A stretch of DNA of 30,013 nt from Defluviitaleaceae bacterium (GCA_009779525.1 WREB01000001.1:1-30013); one strand, 5' to 3'. Numbered from the stretch's first letter, positions 1 through 8,284 are shown. A program made the numbers and translations. The notes: generated from the sequence alone by a model not told the origin.

Positions 1-96
1 GCCGACGGTGAGGCCCATGAGAAGCGGGGGCGCCGCGACCATCATGACCGTGAACAGCCCCTCGCGGACCAAATCGATTATGAGACCCGTTGTCAA
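1..96 (-). CDS. fliQ: FliQ, flagellar export gate protein (partial, cut by window edge)
   Basis: The first 32 residues of a FliQ-type protein are present; the rest lies outside the window. FliQ is a small two-helix membrane protein of the flagellar type III export gate, where it works with FliP and FliR. The visible N-terminus reads as a short amphipathic start followed by a hydrophobic segment with the FliQ-like stretch REGLFTVMMVAAPPLLMGL. The start is taken as the TTG at 96-94, because a GGAAGGGGG ribosome binding site lies just upstream and no ATG fits. It begins 22 bases after the fliP stop, as expected for fliP-fliQ order. Identification rests on this short N-terminus plus gene order. 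Confidence 0.85.
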   Translation of the reverse strand, partial: MTTGLIIDLVREGLFTVMMVAAPPLLMGLTVG

Positions 97-118
97 CGCA
101 AAGCCCCCTTCCGTTTCG

Positions 119-886
119 CTAAGTTACGCGAAAAGTCCTGAGCACGTATTCGAGCAAGAAGCTCCATCCGCCCGCGAGCAAAAATATCATGAGCTTAAAC
201 GGCATGGATATCATCGCGGGAGGCAGCATCATCATACCCATCGCCATTAGAACCGAAGCGACCACCATATCGATGACGATAAACGGCAAGTACATCAAAA
301 ACCCTATCATGAAGCCCTTGGTAAGCTCCCCGAGGACGAACGCGGGAATGAGGATCGAATCGGGGATTTCCTCGATCGTCGCGACCGCCTCCATGCGCGA
401 AAGCTGAAAAAAGAGATTTACGTCGCGGTCCTCGACCTGGTCGCGCATGAACTTGCGCAGCGGCTCCATCCCGCGCTCGATCGCCTCTTCGATCGAAATC
501 TCGCTTCTGCCCAGGGGCTGGAGCGCGTTGTCGTTGATTTCGGTGAGCGCGGGCGCCATAAGAAACAACGTGAGGATCAGCGCGACGCCGACTAGCACCT
601 GGTTCGGCGGCATTTGTTGCGTAGCCATCGCCGCGCGTACGAAATGCATTGCGATGACGATCCGGGTAAAACCCGTGAGGAGCATAAGTATGGACGGCGC
701 CAGGGCGATTATGCTGACTAAAAAAAGGATGTGAAGCGCGGGCACGATCACGGCGGGATCGTTGGCGCCGCCGATGGTAATCCCCATGTCTATCCAGGGA
801 ACCGGCGCGCCGGCGTATGCCGTCTTGGGAAATATTGTCAGCGCCACGATAAAAACGGCCGCAAGGCTAATTATTTTTTTAACCAT
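119..886 (-). CDS. fliP: FliP, flagellar export gate protein
   Basis: FliP forms the core of the flagellar type III export gate in the cytoplasmic membrane inside the MS ring. The 255-residue product has an N-terminal signal peptide with a likely cleavage after the AYA near residue 25, as is usual for FliP. It then has four hydrophobic segments. The highly conserved C-terminal half includes PAFVLGELTKGFMIGF and the hydrophobic run that follows it, ending in MMMLPP. Length matches the family (about 220-255). The ATG overlaps the end of fliO by 8 bases, which suggests translational coupling, and fliQ follows. Confidence 0.97.
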   Translation of the reverse strand: MVKKIISLAAVFIVALTIFPKTAYAGAPVPWIDMGITIGGANDPAVIVPALHILFLVSIIALAPSILMLLTGFTRIVIAMHFVRAAMATQQMPPNQVLVGVALILTLFLMAPALTEINDNALQPLGRSEISIEEAIERGMEPLRKFMRDQVEDRDVNLFFQLSRMEAVATIEEIPDSILIPAFVLGELTKGFMIGFLMYLPFIVIDMVVASVLMAMGMMMLPPAMISMPFKLMIFLLAGGWSFLLEYVLRTFRVT

Positions 887-1301
887 CGCGCCCGTCGCCT
901 TCCGCGGAAGAATCCCTGCCGTTCTTGCCCCTTGACACGAACCGCCTGAACATTTCGCCGAACGCCAAGTCCGAAGCGGCGGAATCGGCGTCCTTAAGCG
1001 CCAGCCCGTCCTTGTTGAGGCACGCGAGGACGCTTACGTTTTCCTTTGTCACCCCGATTAGGTAATACGCGTCGCCCGCTCGCACGATCTGCGCCATCGC
1101 CTGCGCGCCGAGGCCTATGCTTTCAAGCACCTCGAGGTTCCGCTTCGCGAAGCGCAGGTTGCCGCGTCTCGAGCGCGCGATAAGCTTCGTGGTGTAGTAG
1201 GCGAGCAGCGTCACGAACGCGAACAGGATGATTATATAAAAAACACGGCCTACTGTATTGGACGTAGGCCAGTTGGCGAGCAGCGAAATAAAATTTTCCA
1301 T
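879..1301 (-). CDS. fliO: FliO/FliZ, flagellar export gate assembly protein
   Basis: FliO helps assemble the FliP ring of the export gate and is the least conserved gate component. The 140-residue product has a short N-terminal segment, one transmembrane helix at about residues 18-40, a basic stretch, and a small cytoplasmic domain containing the FliO-type sequence LEVLESIGLGAQAMAQIVRAG at about 57-77. The C-terminus is hydrophilic, with a Gly/Asp-rich tail. The position between cheY and fliP is the standard place for fliO (fliZ in Bacillus). It starts 4 bases after the cheY stop and overlaps fliP by 8 bases. Confidence 0.9.
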   Translation of the reverse strand: MENFISLLANWPTSNTVGRVFYIIILFAFVTLLAYYTTKLIARSRRGNLRFAKRNLEVLESIGLGAQAMAQIVRAGDAYYLIGVTKENVSVLACLNKDGLALKDADSAASDLAFGEMFRRFVSRGKNGRDSSAEGDGRDG

Positions 1302-1304
1302 TAT

Positions 1305-1670
1305 CTATCCGATCACTTTTTTTACCGCTTCTATGACGCGGTCCGCCGCGAACGGCTTGACTATGAAGTCGCGCGCTCCCGCCTGGATCGACTCGATTAC
1401 CATCGCCTGCTGCCCCATCGCCGAGCACATTATGATAAGCGCGTTGGCGTCGGCGGCCTTTATCCCCTTGGCGGCCTGGATCCCGTCCATCTCCGGCATC
1501 GTGATGTCGAGGATCGTCAGCGTCGGCTTCAGCTCCTTGTATTTCTCGATCGCCTTAGCGCCGTTTTCCGCCTCGCCGACGACGGTATATCCGTTTTTGG
1601 TCAATATATCTTTCAACATCATACGCATAAACGCGGCGTCATCAACCAGAAGGATTGTCTTTTCGGACAT
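1305..1670 (-). CDS. cheY: CheY, chemotaxis response regulator
   Basis: This is a 121-residue single-domain receiver that carries the chemotaxis signal to the flagellar switch by binding FliM/FliY when phosphorylated. Receiver residues are intact: the acidic pair D10-D11, phospho-acceptor D55 in TILDITMPEMDG, a Ser at 83 in the conserved Thr/Ser position, and K105 in DFIVKPF. No output domain is present, so it is not a transcription factor. It lies directly after fliY, the usual Firmicute position, so its phosphatase (FliY) and target (FliM) are encoded next to it. The ATG has a GGGAGTG ribosome binding site. Confidence 0.95.
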   Translation of the reverse strand: MSEKTILLVDDAAFMRMMLKDILTKNGYTVVGEAENGAKAIEKYKELKPTLTILDITMPEMDGIQAAKGIKAADANALIIMCSAMGQQAMVIESIQAGARDFIVKPFAADRVIEAVKKVIG

Positions 1671-1701
1671 TCGTTACACTCCCTTTTTGAAATGGTTATA
1701 G

Positions 1702-3027
1702 TTAGATTCGTTTATCGACGCTTATTATGTCCGTTATGCGTATTCCGAAATTCTCGTCTATCACGACCACTTCGCCCTTTGCGACGAATTTACCGTTTAC
1801 GAGTATGTCGATCGGTTCGCCGGCGAGCTTGTCCAAATCGATTATCGTGCCGGGCGAAAATTCAAGGATCTCGTGTATCTTCTTGCGCGTCCTCCCGAGC
1901 TCGACCGTGATGTCGAGCGGAACGTCCATGATTATCCCGATGTTTTCTTTCTGCTGGAGCACGCTTCCCTCGTCGAAGCTTTGGAACTGGGCCGGCTGCA
2001 CGTTGACTTGCTGCTCGAACCTTTGCGGCTGCGCGTAGGGCTGATGCTGTTGCTGGTAGCCGTAGCCCGCCTGCGGCGGCGCCTGGTACCCGTAGCCTTG
2101 GGGCGACTGGGTTTGGTCGGGCTGCATGTTGGCGGTTTGGGCGGCTTGCTGTATCATTTGCGTCTCCTGCTGCGTTAATTGGGGCGATGCCTGTGGAGCC
2201 GGTTCCAGCGTCTGCGTCCCTACGTCGGGAGGTGGTCCCGCCGTTTTTATTTCGGGCGGCCCAACCGGAGGCGGCTCGTCGCCGCCCATGTCGCTTTTTA
2301 GCTTCGCCACCATTTCCTTTCCGAATTCGAGCGGGAGTATCTGCATTATCTCGCTGTCGATAAGCGAGCCGATTTCCATTTTAAACGCGACTTTTACGAT
2401 GCAATCGTCGGGCTTGAATCCGATGGTGTCGAAGACCTGGTTGTCGGCGAAGTCAAGCAAAAACGGCTGCGGAGTCGCGATGTCGATTTTTTGCTTGATC
2501 ATCGACGAAAGCGAAGTCGACGATGAGCCGACCATTTGGTTCATCGCTTCGCCTATCGCGCTTAAGTCGAGGTCGGTGAGCGGCTTATCGTCGTCTATTT
2601 CACCGTCGCCGCTCATCATCAAATCCGCGATGATTTTAACATCACGTTCTTTCAAAATCAATATATTGGAACCCTGGAGCCCTTCCTTGTAGTCGACGCG
2701 TATGCCGACGCAAGGCCTGTCGTAGCTGTCGGAAAGCGTCTTCCAATCGGTGATGCTGACCCTCGGAGTCGTAATCCAAACCTTTTGGCGAAGCAGCGCG
2801 AACAGGGTAGTCGCGGCCGTTCCCATGCTGATATTGCCGATCTCGCCTAAAATGTCCCTCGACATTCCGTCGAGCATTCCGTCGAAGTCGCGTTCGGGGA
2901 TGACGTAGCCGCTTAGGTCGGGGAGGTCTCCCGCGGCGTCGATATCGGCGTCGGCCTGCTGCGGCAAGCTCTTGTCGTCGCCGCCGAGCAGCGCGTTTAT
3001 TTCCGCCTGCGATAGCATGTCGCCCAT
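1702..3027 (-). CDS. fliY: FliY, CheC-FliN fusion: C-ring protein and CheY-P phosphatase
   Basis: FliY is the Firmicute form of FliN and also dephosphorylates CheY-P at the motor. Residues 1-16 form a CheY-binding peptide almost identical to that of FliM. Residues about 45-245 form a CheC-like domain with both phosphatase motifs intact (D/S-x3-E-x2-N-x22-P): D58, E62, N65, P88 and S156, E160, N163, P186. Residues about 248-350 are a low-complexity Gln/Pro/Tyr linker with two GYGYQ units. Residues about 358-441 are the FliN (SpoA-type) domain. At 441 residues it is longer than Bacillus FliY (about 380), mostly because of the linker. The ATG at 3027 has an AAGGAGG site, and the gene follows fliM by 3 bases. 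Confidence 0.96.
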   Translation of the reverse strand: MGDMLSQAEINALLGGDDKSLPQQADADIDAAGDLPDLSGYVIPERDFDGMLDGMSRDILGEIGNISMGTAATTLFALLRQKVWITTPRVSITDWKTLSDSYDRPCVGIRVDYKEGLQGSNILILKERDVKIIADLMMSGDGEIDDDKPLTDLDLSAIGEAMNQMVGSSSTSLSSMIKQKIDIATPQPFLLDFADNQVFDTIGFKPDDCIVKVAFKMEIGSLIDSEIMQILPLEFGKEMVAKLKSDMGGDEPPPVGPPEIKTAGPPPDVGTQTLEPAPQASPQLTQQETQMIQQAAQTANMQPDQTQSPQGYGYQAPPQAGYGYQQQHQPYAQPQRFEQQVNVQPAQFQSFDEGSVLQQKENIGIIMDVPLDITVELGRTRKKIHEILEFSPGTIIDLDKLAGEPIDILVNGKFVAKGEVVVIDENFGIRITDIISVDKRI

Positions 3028-3030
3028 ATG

Positions 3031-4014
3031 CTACGCCTCCTTCTTTATCAGGGAGGTGATCTGGATCGCGTTTTTCCCCCTGCTGATCCCTGGCTTCGCG
3101 TGGAACTTAAGCATGTCGCCGACCATGATATCCATATCCGACGATATGTATGAATCCAGTTTTATTATGTCGCCCACTTGCAAGTTTATGAAGTCGTTAA
3201 CCCTGACCGTAGTCTTGCCGACCACCGCCGTGACCGGCACTTGCGTGCGCTCGAGTTCCGCCTCGAGGTTTGAGCGGTAGCTCTGCTTGTCGTCGTCCCC
3301 GCGCTGTATGTACCAGTACTTGGTGTAAAGCTTCTCCATGACGGGTTCCATTACGAGATGCGGAAGGCAGATGTTGATCGTGCCTTCGGAGCTTCCCACT
3401 TTGATAGACATGACGACGAGCGCGACCGGCTCCGTCGGCCCGATGTACTGCGCGAACTGCGAATTGGTTTCGATTTTTTCGAGCCTAGGCTTGATCGGCG
3501 CCACGTTTTCCCACGATTCGGGAAGGAAGCTCAGCATTTGCAACATGACGCGCTCAATTAATATCTTCTCGATTTCGGAAAACTCGCGCAGCTTCTTCAA
3601 GCCGAAGCCGGGGCCTCCGAGTATTCGGTCGATTATCGCGTAGCCGATGTTTGTCGACAAGTCCACGACCGCGGTCCCCTTAAGCGGTTGAAGCTCCACC
3701 ATCGCGAGTATCGCGGGGTTTGCGAGCGCGACGTTGAAGTCGCGGTACATGATCTGCTCGGCGTTGAGCACCTCAAGCGTGGTGGAGGTGCGCAGGTAGG
3801 CGGTCAGGAACGACGAAACCGAACGCGCGTAGTTGTCGAATATGTTTTCGAGCGTCCTGAGTTGTTCTTTGTTGAATTTTTGGGGGTTTTCGAATTCGTA
3901 CTTACGCGCCTCGCGCGCGTCCGCAACCGGCGTTATTATGGATTCGGCGTTTTCGCCGCTGTTCAGCTGGTTGAGTAACGCGTCTATCTCGGCCTGCGAA
4001 AGTATGTCGCCCAA
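3031..4014 (-). CDS. fliM: FliM, flagellar motor switch protein
   Basis: FliM is the C-ring protein that binds CheY-P and links FliG to FliN/FliY. The 327-residue product has the N-terminal CheY-binding peptide LSQAEIDALL, a CheC-like middle domain containing the family motif LGGPGFG, and a C-terminal SpoA/FliN-like domain including VNDFINLQVGDII. Length fits the family (about 330). Translation is read from a TTG at 4014: this places the conserved MGDILSQAEID at the N-terminus, parallel to the FliY start, and no ATG precedes it in frame nearby. A GGTGG sequence lies upstream. Confidence 0.97.
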   Translation of the reverse strand: MGDILSQAEIDALLNQLNSGENAESIITPVADAREARKYEFENPQKFNKEQLRTLENIFDNYARSVSSFLTAYLRTSTTLEVLNAEQIMYRDFNVALANPAILAMVELQPLKGTAVVDLSTNIGYAIIDRILGGPGFGLKKLREFSEIEKILIERVMLQMLSFLPESWENVAPIKPRLEKIETNSQFAQYIGPTEPVALVVMSIKVGSSEGTINICLPHLVMEPVMEKLYTKYWYIQRGDDDKQSYRSNLEAELERTQVPVTAVVGKTTVRVNDFINLQVGDIIKLDSYISSDMDIMVGDMLKFHAKPGISRGKNAIQITSLIKKEA

Positions 4015-4047
4015 TTATTCCACCGTCCCGTCCCCTGCGATTTGGCG

Positions 4048-4551
4048 CTACTGCATTATGTAGTCGGAAATGACTACCCCCACTATCAAATTGCTTTCAA
4101 ATTCGTCCCTGAGGGCTTCGAGGATTTCCCGCTCGAGCAGCGAAACGCCGTCCGGGTTGTCCTGCACGTCGGCGTACGTCCTGTTCCTAACCAGGTTGAA
4201 CGTGATCGAGCGCGCCACGTAAAGATATCTGTTGATGAGCGTTATCACCGCTTCGGATTCCTTGCCCTGGGTATTGTCGACTTCCACGGTCACAAGCATT
4301 TGGATGTAGCGGCTCTTCCCGTCGTCGTCCGTCTTTAGGTTCGTCTGCAGGGGCTCGCCAAGCTCGATCGGCGTCTTTTCCTCGACGGCGAGCTTGCGTA
4401 TCGCCTGCGGGTTCCGGTTGCCGGTATCCTCCGCCTCCAGCGCCTGGTTTTGCATGATGTTCAGCACGTATAGCGAAACGCCGATGATCGTCCCGAGCAT
4501 TAAGACAAGGACCGCGAGTATTATCACGAGCATGAACTTATTCTTTTCCAT
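4048..4551 (-). CDS. fliL: FliL, flagellar basal-body/stator-associated protein
   Basis: FliL is a single-pass membrane protein that sits around the stator units. The 167-residue product has a short cytoplasmic N-terminus, one transmembrane helix at about residues 6-30, a linker, and an extracytoplasmic domain with FliL-type features. These include YIQMLVTVEVDN at about 82-93 and a C-terminal segment with LLEREILEALR followed by a hydrophobic strand. The gene sits between motB and fliM, the usual order in Clostridia. A GGGGG ribosome binding site lies 6 bases before the ATG. Confidence 0.93.
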   Translation of the reverse strand: MEKNKFMLVIILAVLVLMLGTIIGVSLYVLNIMQNQALEAEDTGNRNPQAIRKLAVEEKTPIELGEPLQTNLKTDDDGKSRYIQMLVTVEVDNTQGKESEAVITLINRYLYVARSITFNLVRNRTYADVQDNPDGVSLLEREILEALRDEFESNLIVGVVISDYIMQ

Positions 4552-4592
4552 ACGAACCCCCGTAGCGCTTCTTTACCGTGTCCCGGCTGATA

Positions 4593-5453
4593 TTATTCCC
4601 AAGGTATGCTGAAGCCCGCGTCGACGTTCTCGAGCTCGACGTCGGCGTACACCTTTATTTCGACCCGCCTGTTGTTCGCGCGCCCCTCGGGCGTTTCGTT
4701 GGTGTCGATCGGATGGTACTCGCCCCTTCCGACGCCCGAAAGTATGCTCGGTTCGAGGCCCATTTCTATGAAGAATTCGACGACCGAAATCGCGCGGGCC
4801 CCGGACAAGTGAAAGTTGCTCGGATACGGGTCCCTTCTCTGGGGTATGTTGTCGGTGTGGCCCTCGACGAGAATCCTGTTGTCCGGGAACTCGAGCAGCT
4901 TTTCCGCGATCATCGTGAGCGCCGGCAGCGCCTCGGGCCTTATGTCAGCCCTGCCCGAATCGAAAAGCGGCAGGCCCTCGTCGAAGACGATCCGCAAAAA
5001 GCCGCCTTCCACCGACATGTTTATCAAACTGGCGTTTACCAAGTAGTTTTCGGCCATATAAGTCTTGATGGTGTACTGGATCTTCTCGAGCTGCGCGACT
5101 ATCCTGCGGAGCTCGGCAAGCTCCGCGAGCTCCTCCGCGCTTATCTCCTCCGCCGGGTTCGCGGGCACGTAGCTGTACTCGCCCGAATCTTCGTTTATCT
5201 CGTCGTCGACGTCGGGGCCGCCGGTCGTATCCGTTATGCCCACGGAAATCTTGTTGAGCCCGAGCCCGCCCGACCACGAAAGCACGGTCCCCTTGTAGGA
5301 CTGCGCGAGCTGCTGGTATTTTTCCACGTCAAGCTCCGACATCGCGAAAAGCAGCACGAAGAACGTCATAAGCACCGTAACCATGTCGGCGTACGAAGCA
5401 AGGTAGTCGGGAAGCGCTTTTTTTTGCGGAGGCGGCTTTTTTTCGCGGGCCAA
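4593..5453 (-). CDS. motB: MotB, stator protein
   Basis: MotB pairs with MotA to form the ion-conducting stator and anchors it to peptidoglycan. The 286-residue product has a basic N-terminus, a single transmembrane helix at about residues 19-38 with the ion-binding Asp D23 in SYADMVTVLMTFFVLL, a plug/linker region, and a C-terminal OmpA-like peptidoglycan-binding domain with VEGHTDNIP and NNRRVEIKV. The start is a TTG at 5453 immediately after the motA stop (TAG TTG, no gap), with GGAGGCGG a few bases upstream. This suggests coupled translation with motA. Proton or sodium use cannot be decided safely from the sequence. Confidence 0.97.
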   Translation of the reverse strand: MAREKKPPPQKKALPDYLASYADMVTVLMTFFVLLFAMSELDVEKYQQLAQSYKGTVLSWSGGLGLNKISVGITDTTGGPDVDDEINEDSGEYSYVPANPAEEISAEELAELAELRRIVAQLEKIQYTIKTYMAENYLVNASLINMSVEGGFLRIVFDEGLPLFDSGRADIRPEALPALTMIAEKLLEFPDNRILVEGHTDNIPQRRDPYPSNFHLSGARAISVVEFFIEMGLEPSILSGVGRGEYHPIDTNETPEGRANNRRVEIKVYADVELENVDAGFSIPWE

Positions 5454-6263
5454 CTATTCCGCCTCCTCGGCTTTCCTTCCGCCGCCGGCGCTCACGTCGT
5501 CGCGAAGAGCCGGCGACAGGAACGACTTAAGCTTTTCCTCTATGATGCGCGGGTTCTCGCCCGCCTGTATCGAAAGCATGCCCTCGATCAAAACGGTCTT
5601 GAGCAGCACTTCTTCCTTGCTTATCTGCTTCATCTTGTTTCCTACCGGGCCCGCGAGCAGGTTCGCGACGAGCGAGCCGTAGAACGTCGTGATAAGCGCG
5701 ACGCTCATGTTTATTCCGAGGTTTTCCGGGTCGTCGAGTTTTAAAAGCATTAAAATAAGGCCGACCATCGTCCCGACCATGCCCCAGGCGGGCGCCTGCT
5801 GCGCCATGAATTCGTAGACGGCGGCGACCTCGCCGTGCCGTTCCTCTATGTACGCGAGCTCGGTTTCCATAATTCCCTTGACGAGTTCCGGATCCGTGCC
5901 GTCGACGATTAAGTTAATCCCTTTTTTTAAGAACTGGTCGTCCATCGAATTGGTCGATTCTTCGAGCGCCAGCACGCCTTCCTTGCGCGCGGTGTTTGCG
6001 AGGGACACGATTTGCTCGATCGCGCCCGCGGGGTCGAGCGAGGGGGGTTTGAATACGACCCCGTAGGCCTTGAGGGCCGTCAGGAGTTTTTCGAATTTGA
6101 AGCCTATGAAAGTCGAAGCTATAGTGCCGCCGAAGACTATCATCGCGCTCGCCGCGCTTACGAACGCCATCGCGTCCCCGATTTGCCATTCGGCCGTTAT
6201 GAAAATCGAAAGCAGGATAAATACTATACCGGATAGAAACCCGATAATTGAGCCTAGTTCCAA
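5454..6263 (-). CDS. motA: MotA, stator protein
   Basis: MotA is the ring-forming stator subunit that pushes on FliG. The 269-residue product has four transmembrane helices: residues 1-22, about 30-52, about 150-170 with PAWGMVGTMVGLILML, and about 182-205 with ALITTFYGSLVANLLAGPVG. A cytoplasmic loop between the second and third helices carries the charged residues that contact FliG. The start is a TTG at 6263, supported by GGGAGGGG nine bases upstream; the ATG inside that site is out of frame. The gene follows swrD by 19 bases and abuts motB. Confidence 0.97.
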   Translation of the reverse strand: MELGSIIGFLSGIVFILLSIFITAEWQIGDAMAFVSAASAMIVFGGTIASTFIGFKFEKLLTALKAYGVVFKPPSLDPAGAIEQIVSLANTARKEGVLALEESTNSMDDQFLKKGINLIVDGTDPELVKGIMETELAYIEERHGEVAAVYEFMAQQAPAWGMVGTMVGLILMLLKLDDPENLGINMSVALITTFYGSLVANLLAGPVGNKMKQISKEEVLLKTVLIEGMLSIQAGENPRIIEEKLKSFLSPALRDDVSAGGGRKAEEAE

Positions 6264-6282
6264 AGAAGCATCCCCTCCCGCA

Positions 6283-6456
6283 TCAACGCTTCAAAGCGGT
6301 TTCGATACGTTCGATCAATTCCTCAAGCGATTCGCGCACGATTATCTTGCGGCCCGTAGTCATCGTTATGGTGGTGTCGGGCGTGGTTTCGATCAATTCG
6401 ATCAGGCTGCTGTTTATCAATATTTCGCGGTCGTTTAGCTTGGTAACTTTTATCAT
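6283..6456 (-). CDS. swrD: SwrD/FlbD family small flagellar protein
   Basis: This small gene encodes 57 residues beginning MIKVTKLNDREILINSSLIE. It matches the SwrD/FlbD family (called YlzI in Bacillus), which is found between flgE and motA or fliL in Firmicute flagellar operons and is known in Bacillus to raise motor torque for swarming. Family features are the N-terminal I-x-VTxLN, the LINxxLIExIE segment, TPDTxITxTxGxK and V-x-ES-x-EE-x-x-x-x-I. A GGGGGAAGC ribosome binding site precedes the ATG. A likely promoter lies about 30 bases upstream, and motA follows after 19 bases. Confidence 0.93.
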   Translation of the reverse strand: MIKVTKLNDREILINSSLIELIETTPDTTITMTTGRKIIVRESLEELIERIETALKR

Positions 6457-6487
6457 GCTTCCCCCAAGGGACGTTTACGTTTCGGGG

Positions 6488-6516
6488 ATTGTAACATACC
6501 AGTAATGCGCCCACAA
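6488..6516 (-). promoter_or_regulatory. Candidate sigma-A promoter for swrD-motAB and downstream genes
   Basis: On the minus strand there is TTGTGG (6511-6516), a 17-base spacer, then TACAAT (6488-6493) preceded by TGT, which is an extended -10. Initiation would fall about 25 bases before the swrD ATG. The -10 is strong and the -35 weak (3 of 6). It lies after the flgE hairpin, so it could supply stator and switch genes independently of the hook genes. Inference from sequence only. Confidence 0.5.
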
Positions 6517-6586
6517 TAATTTTTTGCGGGCCCCGCGCGCCGCCGCCAGGCCGCCGGACAGGCGAAACCAAACGTCACAGCGAAAT

Positions 6587-6617
6587 CCGCGGGCCGATCA
6601 AATTAACCGGCCCGCGG
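6587..6617 (-). terminator. GC-rich hairpin after flgE (attenuator or mRNA-stabilising)
   Basis: A perfect 10-bp inverted repeat (6587-6596 with 6608-6617, CCGCGGGCCG arm) with an 11-base AT-rich loop begins 10 bases after the flgE stop. On the minus strand it is followed by ATTTCGC, not a clean U-tract. It is therefore more likely a partial terminator or a 3'-end stabiliser than a full terminator. Confidence 0.55.
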
Positions 6618-6626
6618 ACGATTCGG

Positions 6627-8252
6627 TTAACGCTTAAGGTTCACAAGCTCCGCGAGCATGTCGTCGGAGACCGTGATAACGCGCGAGTTCGCCTGGAATC
6701 CGCGCTGCGTCGTGATCATTTCGGTAAATTCCTGCGAAAGGTCGACGTTTGACATTTCAAGCGCGCCTCCGAGGATGTCCCCCACGTCCCCGACTCCGTC
6801 GAACTGGCCGGAGTTGTTGGTCACTGCGAACAGGTTGCTTCCGACTTTTTCGAGTCCGGCGGGGTTTCTGAACTGCGCGACAGGTATCTGGCCGAGCGGC
6901 CTCGTCACGCCGTTTGAATAGCGGCCGGTGATCGTCCCGTCGGGACCTATCGCGTAGTCGCTGAGCGTTCCGGGGGCGTTGCCGTCCTTATAGAAGATCT
7001 TCGCGGTGATGTGTTCGCCGTCGAATCCGGTGAACTGCGTGAAGTCGAACTTCACGATGCCCGCCTTCGCTTCGTAGAAATCGAGCGTGTCGCGGTCCGG
7101 CGTGTACAGCCCGTTGGTTTCGTTTATGCCCGGATTGTAGCCCGGCTCGGTAATCGGCTGGTTCTTGTTGATGAGGTCGCCGAAATACGCCTTGGGGTTA
7201 AGCGGTTCGAGCGGCTTGAAGCACACGTCGAACACGGGCCCCGTGCTCCTGTTGTACGAGTTCGGCTGAAGGACGTATTCCGTGCCCGTCGCGATCGGCC
7301 CGTACTCGAGCACGCTGCCGAAAGAGTAAAGGCTGCCGGTGTTGTCGAACACGACGTAACCGTGCGTCAGGTCGTCGTAAAGCGCGCCGTCGAAGCCGCC
7401 GCCGCCTCCGGACGATACCATTTCGGGGAAGAGCACGCTTATCTGGAATTTGTTGTCGCGGTCGCCGTTGGCGTAGGCGTAGACATTTCCCGCCGAATCC
7501 GTCTTCATCGTATAGATCCATACGCTGTTGTTGAAGTCGGGCGAACCGAGCGTGCCTATCTCGTTTCCGCCGTCGACCACCACGTTGTCGCCGCTGCGCG
7601 TATCGACGTAGCGGAACTCCATGTCGACGGTGAAAAGCGTCCCGTCGCTGTCATAAAGCGCTATCGTGCGCTCGACGACGCCCGTCGGCGGAAGCTCGTT
7701 GGGGTTGAGGTTGCCGACGAGCTCGAGGATCGTCGTGGCGCGGGGGGGCATGTACTGCTTGTCCCCGGCCAGATCGAGCGGCTTGACCGGCGCCTTCTCG
7801 ATTATGTACTCGCCTTTTTCCGGGCTCCATACCGCGTCCCAGCCCATAAGCCTCATCCCGTTGATGTGGAGGTTGTACTGGCTGTCGACCTTAATGTTGC
7901 CCGCCCTGGTAAAGTACGTCCCGGTGTTGTCGGATACGATGAAGAAGCCGCTTCCCTGGATCATCGCGTCGAACGCGTTGTCGGTCCGTTGGGAGGCGCC
8001 CTGCGTCATTATGTTGTCGATCGACCCGAGATTGACTCCGAGCCCTATCTGCAGCGGGTTGGTTCCCGCTCTTCCCGTGTCCGGGTTCGGGCCCGAGGCT
8101 CCCTGAAGCCTCTGGTAAAAGGCGTCCATGAAAGTCGCCCTGCTGCTTTTGTAGCCGATCGTGTTTACGTTTGCGATATTGTGAGCGATTACGTCCATTT
8201 TTGTTTGGTGAACCCGGAGCCCTGAGACGCCGGAGAACAAAGAACGCATCAT
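6627..8252 (-). CDS. flgE: FlgE, flagellar hook protein
   Basis: FlgE polymerises into the hook joining the rod and filament. The 541-residue product has the axial-protein N-terminus (SLFSGVSGLRVHQTKMDVIA, then NIANVNTIGYKSSR), a FlgE/F/G-type segment at about 95-150 (AMIQGSGFFIV), a variable surface domain, and a conserved C-terminal D0 helix ending VISVDDMLAELVNL-like (here VITVSDDMLAELVNLKR). The late glycine-rich region near DVGDILGGALEMSNVDLSQE is typical. A tandem MM start gives ATG at 8252 or 8249; an AAAGGGG site supports the first. Hairpins lie on both sides of the gene. Its length fits clostridial hooks and is longer than the enteric protein (about 400). Confidence 0.96.
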   Translation of the reverse strand: MMRSLFSGVSGLRVHQTKMDVIAHNIANVNTIGYKSSRATFMDAFYQRLQGASGPNPDTGRAGTNPLQIGLGVNLGSIDNIMTQGASQRTDNAFDAMIQGSGFFIVSDNTGTYFTRAGNIKVDSQYNLHINGMRLMGWDAVWSPEKGEYIIEKAPVKPLDLAGDKQYMPPRATTILELVGNLNPNELPPTGVVERTIALYDSDGTLFTVDMEFRYVDTRSGDNVVVDGGNEIGTLGSPDFNNSVWIYTMKTDSAGNVYAYANGDRDNKFQISVLFPEMVSSGGGGGFDGALYDDLTHGYVVFDNTGSLYSFGSVLEYGPIATGTEYVLQPNSYNRSTGPVFDVCFKPLEPLNPKAYFGDLINKNQPITEPGYNPGINETNGLYTPDRDTLDFYEAKAGIVKFDFTQFTGFDGEHITAKIFYKDGNAPGTLSDYAIGPDGTITGRYSNGVTRPLGQIPVAQFRNPAGLEKVGSNLFAVTNNSGQFDGVGDVGDILGGALEMSNVDLSQEFTEMITTQRGFQANSRVITVSDDMLAELVNLKR

Positions 8253-8284
8253 AACGTTGCTACCCCTTTCTTAGTTGGCGAGTC

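Noticed and set aside
4578..5744. 388-codon open frame on the plus strand
   Set aside because: It is antisense to motB and motA, has Arg/His/Val-rich composition typical of a reverse-frame shadow in GC-rich DNA, and lacks a ribosome site.
6521..6580. GC-rich stretch with GCGGGCCCCGC self-complementarity
   Set aside because: It has almost no loop and no U-tract on the transcribed strand, so it is not a convincing terminator.
7011..8225. 404-codon open frame on the plus strand
   Set aside because: Antisense to flgE, with shadow-like composition and no recognisable domain.
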